Below, piece by piece: positions 1 to 3,481 of a DNA stretch of 7,709 nucleotides (position 1 is its first letter; each line of letters opens with the position of its first letter). A model generated the notes under the pieces. That model did not search any database. It was not told where the DNA came from and saw nothing but the letters and a program-made list of their open reading frames with translations. The DNA is from Clostridia bacterium (GTDB lineage Bacteria > Bacillota > Clostridia > Lachnospirales > WQUN01): assembly GCA_025997155.1 (NCBI GenBank), contig BNUF01000110.1, positions 1 through 7,709 of the forward strand, given 5' to 3'. A program made the translations under genes and the position numbers.

Positions 1-5
1 GGCGT

Positions 6-272
6 ATGAGAACCGCCACCGTCTCTAAGCGCAAGGAGGAAGTAAAAGCCTTGCGCGAACGCAACAAATACCGCACGGCTCTGCAAGCGCAGCTTCCCGA
101 GATTGACGCGGCGCTGTCGAACCCTGACACTGATTATATCGAGGTTCGCATACCCGAAAAATATGTCAAACACTTTATCAGTCTTATAGGCAAGGAAGAC
201 CTTGCGGTGTACCGCGTGGCGCAGCTTTCGGCTGATACTTTTTCGATAAAAAAGCGCGTCATTCAAGTGTAG
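6..272 (+). CDS. Hypothetical small cytoplasmic protein, 88 aa
   Basis: I do not recognise this protein. It has no signal peptide or membrane segment. The first 25 residues are strongly basic and charged (many Lys, Arg and Glu), predicted helical and possibly coiled coil. The remainder is a mixed alpha/beta-looking stretch (a YIEVRIP segment, then KYVKHFISLIG) ending in a basic tail. The chosen ATG at 6 has no ribosome binding site inside the window. However, an upstream frame reads GGC GTA TGA at 1-9, so this start may overlap the stop of a preceding gene as ATGA, which would imply translational coupling. The frame is also open upstream to the window edge, so a longer protein cannot be excluded. 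It ends 17 bases before the YdjM-like gene and appears to be co-transcribed with it. Function unknown. Confidence 0.65.
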   Translation: MRTATVSKRKEEVKALRERNKYRTALQAQLPEIDAALSNPDTDYIEVRIPEKYVKHFISLIGKEDLAVYRVAQLSADTFSIKKRVIQV

Positions 273-289
273 GTTTAGGAGAAAAAAAG

Positions 290-934
290 ATGTTAAAACG
301 CACTCACCAAACCGCCGCCGTCGGGCTGGCGGTCATAACGACATACGCGGCGTACCGTTCAAACAACTTTCATTGCGGGATACACCCGTATTTAGCGGTG
401 TTCATCACGACAAACGCCGCGATGCTCGGCGGGGTCGCCCCCGACCTTGACGTGCCTTGGGAGAATGTCCCCGAAAAGAACCCGATTAAATTCGTGTTAA
501 ACAAGCTCATTTATCTCGCAGGAGACGGGCATAGAAGCCGCCTTACGCACTCGATTGACTTAACTATTCTTATGTGTGCGGCTTTTGTTTTTTCGGAACG
601 GATACTTGATATAATCAAAGGGTACACGGACGTTGCACTTACGCAGTCCACACTTGATATAGCGGCACTTATCTTGCTCGGTTTTATAAGCGGATGGGTA
701 TCACATATTTTGGCTGATATGGCGACTTCGGCGGGGGTTCGGCTCGTCTTTTGGGGCAACACAAAAGTTAGGTTTTTCCCAAAAAAGATTGGGAAATTCA
801 AGTTTTCGACAGGAGAGGCGTGGGAGGATTTTTTCTGTTTCGTCGCTTCAAAAATCAACATTGTGTTATGGATACTGTACTTTGCTCCGTCACTCGGAGT
901 GAGCATATATCAGCGTTTGAGAGGGTTTTTATAA
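290..934 (+). CDS. YdjM/DUF457-type membrane-bound metal-dependent hydrolase, 214 aa
   Basis: This is a multi-pass inner-membrane protein of the YdjM/DUF457 family (LexA-binding, inner membrane-associated putative hydrolase). Motifs typical of the family are in the expected order: His6 near the N-terminus; GGVAPDLD at 47-54 with Asp52 and Asp54; His81-Arg82 and Thr86-His87-Ser88; and GWVSHILAD at 135-143 with His139 and Asp143, followed by Gly149. These His and Asp residues are the presumed metal ligands. Hydrophobic helices lie around 8-22, 34-50, 91-103, 122-142 and 190-205. The length is normal for the family. The ATG follows an AGGAGA ribosome binding site (277-282) at normal spacing. The family's true substrate is poorly defined; phospholipid or other membrane substrates have been suggested only by analogy. 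It lies in a tight operon with genes for secreted and membrane proteins, so a role in envelope remodelling is possible. Confidence 0.85.
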   Translation: MLKRTHQTAAVGLAVITTYAAYRSNNFHCGIHPYLAVFITTNAAMLGGVAPDLDVPWENVPEKNPIKFVLNKLIYLAGDGHRSRLTHSIDLTILMCAAFVFSERILDIIKGYTDVALTQSTLDIAALILLGFISGWVSHILADMATSAGVRLVFWGNTKVRFFPKKIGKFKFSTGEAWEDFFCFVASKINIVLWILYFAPSLGVSIYQRLRGFL

Positions 935-958
935 AACTAAAAAGGAGATGCGATTTTT

Positions 959-1834
959 ATGAGAGTATACGACAAACGTCCGAATCGGGCGTTTTTTTCG
1001 TTCTGCTTCGTATTGTGGACGCTCGTCAGTATGGTCTTAACCTTGCCGCTTACGGCGTTCGCGGCGGACGACATTGATAAGTCTATGGTCGAGCAGAACG
1101 TTTCGGCAGTGGCGACGGGCAAACTGAACTCTGACGGCGACATAGAGGCGGGCAGTCTTAGCCCGTCGCAGTATTTCACCTATTATAAGAAAGAGCCGCC
1201 TAACGGCGTTTCAGGGCAGGAATACACGATTACCGTCACGGTTACGACGACCTCGGGAGATAAAACGACGAAAGAAATCGATGTGTGGATTTCGGACGAC
1301 AGGGTAAAGAAAAGCTCCATAAACAAAGAGGGCGGCGGCGACGCGGCGCGCGAAAAGATGAAGTCGTTTATAGAGGGTGCGAACATTGAGCCTGACACGG
1401 ACACGGCACTCACGGTTATGTCGGGGTTTTCTGGGCTTATAAGCGCGGCGCAGGGGCTTATCCTTTACGCCGCCACCATAATCGCGGGGCTTGTGAACGT
1501 GCTTGATATATTGTATTGCGTGTCTCCGTGGTTTCAGGACAAGGCGTCTGAGGCGACAAGCAATTCAAACAGCAGACTTGTCACATCGACAAACAAGAAA
1601 ACGGGCGAGAAGAAATTCCGCTGGGTGTCCCACGGCGCGATAAGAGCCGTCGAGGATTCCGCTATGTCCGATACCCACGTACTATTGCTGTGGTTCCAAA
1701 ACTCGTGGGTGGGGGTGGTTATTCTGGCGATTTTGGTTATAATCCTTGCCAGCGGCGACATCGCCGTGATTTGGATGCTCGCTATGAAGTTGGTTTCCGG
1801 CATTGTGGACGGGCTTAAAGGCTTGGCTAATTAA
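959..1834 (+). CDS. Secreted/membrane protein with signal peptide and C-terminal membrane segments, 291 aa
   Basis: Family not recognised. A signal peptide spans about residues 1-35: basic start, hydrophobic core 11-31, and a cleavage site after Ala-Phe-Ala35. Residues 36-150 form an extracytoplasmic domain with a beta-rich, Thr-rich stretch at 89-111 (YTITVTVTTTSGDKTT), followed by a charged helix. A long hydrophobic segment lies at about 157-188 and ends in DILY (183-186). A basic loop at 193-229 follows, then AVED at 230-233 and two further hydrophobic stretches at about 250-264 and 268-283. The DILY, AVE and terminal DG landmarks recur in the next gene, suggesting a shared membrane fold. 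The start ATG follows AAAGGAG (941-947) with a slightly long 11-base gap. The stop TAA (1832-1834) is in the same reading frame as the next gene. Possible role: membrane component of an envelope or transfer complex (inference). Confidence 0.8.
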   Translation: MRVYDKRPNRAFFSFCFVLWTLVSMVLTLPLTAFAADDIDKSMVEQNVSAVATGKLNSDGDIEAGSLSPSQYFTYYKKEPPNGVSGQEYTITVTVTTTSGDKTTKEIDVWISDDRVKKSSINKEGGGDAAREKMKSFIEGANIEPDTDTALTVMSGFSGLISAAQGLILYAATIIAGLVNVLDILYCVSPWFQDKASEATSNSNSRLVTSTNKKTGEKKFRWVSHGAIRAVEDSAMSDTHVLLLWFQNSWVGVVILAILVIILASGDIAVIWMLAMKLVSGIVDGLKGLAN

Positions 1835-1846
1835 GGCGGCGAGGAC

Positions 1847-2275
1847 TTGGACATTTTTAATAAATTCGCGGAATACGCCGACGCTCCGCCAAACGCGCTT
1901 GCGCTTAGAAAATACGAAACCATAATCGCGGACGCGGGAAATCTCGCGTCGGGGCTTCTTATGGTTTTGTCGTTTATCGCGGTGATTGTCGGCACGGCGT
2001 TTGATATACTTTACCTTAACGTTACAGAGTTTGCCGACTTTATAGACACGAAACTAAACGCGAAGGTAAGCCGTTTTTTGGTAAGTTTCGACGCTGTAAA
2101 CGCCGTTGAGGAAGCGGTTTTAAGCGGCGATAACGTCTTTGCGGCGTATGTTAAAAAGAAAATTCGGACTTACGTAGTGGGCGCGACTATTTTCAGCCTT
2201 GCGTTCACGGGGGCGTGGGGGGTGTTCTTGCAGTTTCTTGTGAAATATATAGCGGTATTGATTGACGGAAGATAA
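1847..2275 (+). CDS. Two-helix membrane protein, probable paralogue of the upstream gene, about 142 aa
   Basis: Family not recognised. There is no signal peptide. The N-terminal 30 residues are soluble, followed by a hydrophobic helix at about 32-57 ending in DILY (53-56), a polar loop, AVEE at 86-89, a basic patch (KKKIR, 103-107), and a second hydrophobic stretch at 108-132 ending near DG (140-141). These landmarks line up without gaps with the 291-aa protein: offset 130 for helix 1 and offset 144 from AVE to DG, with about 12 identities in 56 positions by eye. The given start is TTG at 1847, 12 bases after the upstream stop and in the same frame. Its ribosome binding site is poor: GAGG at 1841-1844 is only two bases away. 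That GAGG is eight bases from an in-frame ATT at 1853, an alternative start. It is the last gene before the Rpn cassette. Confidence 0.75.
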   Translation: MDIFNKFAEYADAPPNALALRKYETIIADAGNLASGLLMVLSFIAVIVGTAFDILYLNVTEFADFIDTKLNAKVSRFLVSFDAVNAVEEAVLSGDNVFAAYVKKKIRTYVVGATIFSLAFTGAWGVFLQFLVKYIAVLIDGR

Positions 2276-2288
2276 GCGAAATCAAAGG

Positions 2289-2310
2289 CGGCGGTCGGTT
2301 CAGACCGCCG
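2289..2310 (+). other. Perfect GC-rich stem-loop after the 142-aa gene
   Basis: CGGCGGTC (2289-2296) pairs perfectly with GACCGCCG (2303-2310) around a six-base loop, GGTTCA. No run of T follows; the next bases are TATACATAAAA. It is therefore not a canonical rho-independent terminator. A 3'-end-stabilising or processing hairpin, or a degraded terminator, is more likely. It sits 14 bases after the stop codon of the last upstream operon gene, where the operon transcript meets the Rpn cassette. Confidence 0.6.
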
Positions 2311-2311
2311 T

Positions 2312-2339
2312 ATACATAAAATTTGTATTAAGGATACAA
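2312..2339 (+). other. Two mutually exclusive AT-rich hairpins
   Basis: TGTAT at 2324-2328 can pair upstream with ATACA at 2312-2316, or downstream with ATACA at 2334-2338. The downstream version extends to a six-base-pair stem, TTGTAT with ATACAA, with a TAAGG loop. The shared arm makes the two structures mutually exclusive, as in attenuator-like elements. The stems are short and AT-rich, so stability is marginal and function is unproven. Confidence 0.3.
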
Positions 2340-2370
2340 GGACAAATCAAACGGCGGAGAGTATGTCCTG

Positions 2371-2448
2371 ATGTTCGGTAAAGACGGAAACCCAACAGGA
2401 ATCACGCGTTCCGTTAAAAAACAAACCTCTTGCTATTTCGGGAATTAA
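2371..2448 (+). other. Possible coding remnant or short peptide, 25 aa
   Basis: An open frame runs from just after a TAA at 2329-2331 to a TAA at 2446-2448. It reads like protein: an EYVLMFGKDGNPTGITR segment, then a Lys-rich tail. The only ATG inside it is at 2371; a GGAG lies about 12 bases upstream, so translation would be weak. Its end overlaps the -35 box of the Rpn promoter. It may be the truncated end of a gene displaced when the Rpn cassette arrived, or chance. Not recognised. Confidence 0.15.
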
Positions 2449-2458
2449 ATAATATAAT
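2430..2458 (+). promoter_or_regulatory. Sigma-A-type promoter for the Rpn gene
   Basis: A -35 box TTGCTA (2430-2435, four of six consensus bases) and a perfect -10 box TATAAT (2453-2458) are separated by exactly 17 bases. Transcription should begin around 2464-2466, leaving a leader of about 35 bases before the TTG start at 2501. This is the only convincing promoter I see in the window. It gives the Rpn gene its own transcription independent of the upstream operon. Confidence 0.75.
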
Positions 2459-2500
2459 GTATTCAAAGCTACTATCACAGACGCAAAGGAGGACGCACAC

Positions 2501-3400
2501 TTGAACGACAGGATTTTGCCCACCAATGACCTCGGCTTCAAAAAAACGTTCGCCGATACCGCCAACCTCGACATTCTGCGTGGTTTGATAAATGACTTTT
2601 TCGGCTTAAACCCCGTCGATATAATCATACAAAATCCATACAGTATCGAAACCTACAAAAAGATACTCAAAGAAGCGGAAGAAAAAGGCGAAAGTATAAT
2701 CTTGCGTCAAACTTTAAGAGATGTCACCGCTAACCTAATATTTGCGGACTTCACAGCGGAAATGCAGGTAGCGAAAACGGATTATTTTGACGAACGCTCA
2801 ATGTACTACAACTTCGACAAATACTGCCAAAACTATGGAGACGAAACATCGTTAAAAATACCGAAAAACCTCTATTCAAGCCTTAAACCCGTATATACCC
2901 TTAACATACTTCGGTATAACGCGTTCGAGAGCGATAGGGCGTTCCGCGTTTTCAAAATATTCGACGAAGTGGAGCAAAAAGAGTTTACGCCTCTGATAAT
3001 GCGTATTGGCTACTTTGAAATCCTTAAAACAAAATCTACAAGCGAAAATCAAGAATACTGGAGAAATTTCTTTATATCAGGCGAAACGGACGATACCGCG
3101 CCAGACTATATCAAAAGGGCGGCGGACGTCATAAAATTAGTGAATATGAGCGAGGAGGAAAGAGCCGTGGCTGCGAGAGTGGATAAAGCGATAGCGGATT
3201 ACAACGCGGGGATTGCCACCGCTGAAAGAAAAGGCTTTGTTGAGGGCGAAATCAAGGCTAAGATTGAAGCTGTCATAAACATAATATTAGATTTCGGCGC
3301 AACATTATCAAAAGCAATAAATACAGCAAAATTACCCGAAAACGCAAAGCCCGACCTAATAAGAGAATTACAAGCACGTGGCATTGAATACCAACCGTAA
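2501..3400 (+). CDS. Rpn family recombination-promoting nuclease / PD-(D/E)XK nuclease family transposase, 299 aa
   Basis: This is a DNA endonuclease of the Rpn / PD-(D/E)XK 'putative transposase' family. The N-terminus (ILPTNDLGFKKTF, 5-17, then DILRGLINDFFGL, 24-36) is the characteristic family opening. The catalytic centre should be Asp74 in LRDV and the Glu87-x-Gln89 motif in AEMQ, followed by the conserved YFDERSMYY block (95-103) that leads into the family helix. Length is normal and the gene looks intact. The C-terminal 80 residues are helical and charged, the part that in Rpn proteins mediates oligomerisation. The TTG start follows AAAGGAGG (2485-2492), GGAGG to TTG being 8 bases. The gene has its own promoter and terminator, and parts of it (2641-2700, 3301-3360) are only about 35% GC, against 57% in a sampled block of the lipoprotein gene. 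Known roles: DNA cleavage, RecA-independent recombination and anti-phage toxicity in characterised homologues. Confidence 0.9.
   Translation: MNDRILPTNDLGFKKTFADTANLDILRGLINDFFGLNPVDIIIQNPYSIETYKKILKEAEEKGESIILRQTLRDVTANLIFADFTAEMQVAKTDYFDERSMYYNFDKYCQNYGDETSLKIPKNLYSSLKPVYTLNILRYNAFESDRAFRVFKIFDEVEQKEFTPLIMRIGYFEILKTKSTSENQEYWRNFFISGETDDTAPDYIKRAADVIKLVNMSEEERAVAARVDKAIADYNAGIATAERKGFVEGEIKAKIEAVINIILDFGATLSKAINTAKLPENAKPDLIRELQARGIEYQP
3154..3158 (+). promoter_or_regulatory. Internal ribosome binding site inside the Rpn gene
   Basis: A full GGAGG lies at 3154-3158, within the Glu-Glu-Glu codons at residues 218-220. Eight bases later comes GTG (3167), in frame with the Rpn reading frame. 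The gene's own start has the same geometry: GGAGG, eight bases, TTG. The caveat is that a Glu-rich MSEEER motif is common in this protein family and yields GAG-GAG by chance. Confidence 0.45.
3167..3400 (+). CDS. Candidate intragenic small Rpn isoform (possible antitoxin), 77 aa, in frame
   Basis: Initiation at the internal GTG would yield residues 223-299 of the Rpn protein. This is a helical, charged C-terminal segment without the catalytic Asp74 and Glu87-x-Gln89. In E. coli, Rpn genes have been reported to encode a short isoform from an internal start; it binds the long nuclease and blocks its activity. The position (last quarter of the gene), frame, size and ribosome binding site here all fit that model. 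It shares every codon with the long protein, so only expression data can confirm it. It is an inference from sequence geometry plus known family behaviour, not a proven gene. Confidence 0.4.
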   Translation: MAARVDKAIADYNAGIATAERKGFVEGEIKAKIEAVINIILDFGATLSKAINTAKLPENAKPDLIRELQARGIEYQP

Positions 3401-3422
3401 AAAACAAAACAGAATAGCCAAC

Positions 3423-3457
3423 AAAAAGTCGTAACCCACAAAGTTGCGGCTTTTTTT
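3423..3457 (+). terminator. Rho-independent terminator of the Rpn gene
   Basis: AAAAAGTCGTAAC (3423-3435) pairs with GTTGCGGCTTTTT (3443-3455), using two or three G-U pairs, around the loop CCACAAA. Seven T residues follow at 3451-3457. It lies 22 bases after the Rpn stop codon and ends 12 bases before the ribosome binding site of the lipoprotein gene. The lipoprotein gene therefore has no visible promoter of its own after this terminator and would depend on readthrough. The wobble pairs may make the terminator leaky. Confidence 0.8.
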
Positions 3458-3481
3458 ATGCAAACGACAGGAGGGAAAAAT

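Larger units (their letters stand above)
2279..2357 (+). repeat. Imperfect short direct repeat (two copies, 65 bases apart)
   Basis: AAATCAAA occurs at 2279-2286 and again at 2344-2351. Each copy is followed by CGGCGG, at 2289-2294 and 2352-2357, with two extra bases in the first copy. The first copy lies just after the 142-aa gene and the repeats bracket the hairpins between them. This could be a duplication scar or simple low-complexity coincidence; the repeat is too short to decide. Confidence 0.3.

Noticed and set aside
587..615. Possible internal promoter (TATAAT at 610-615)
   Set aside because: The -10 box is perfect, but the best -35 (TTGTTT) has 19-base spacing and the site lies inside a conserved coding region with no gene starting nearby.
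511..906. 131-codon - strand open frame within the YdjM-like gene
   Set aside because: It fully overlaps a gene with conserved family motifs and shows no domain or start signal.
2289..2310. Canonical terminator for the upstream operon
   Set aside because: The stem is perfect, but no T-run follows, so I list it only as a hairpin.
3384..3415. Possible promoter for the lipoprotein gene (TTGAAT ... CAGAAT)
   Set aside because: The spacing is 20 bases, the -10 match is weak, and any transcript would run straight into the terminator at 3423-3457.
3458..3481. Upstream ATG at 3458 as the start of the lipoprotein gene (eight extra residues)
   Set aside because: It lies at the end of the Rpn terminator T-run, has no ribosome binding site, and would put polar residues before the signal sequence. 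ATG 3482 has GGAGG at normal spacing.
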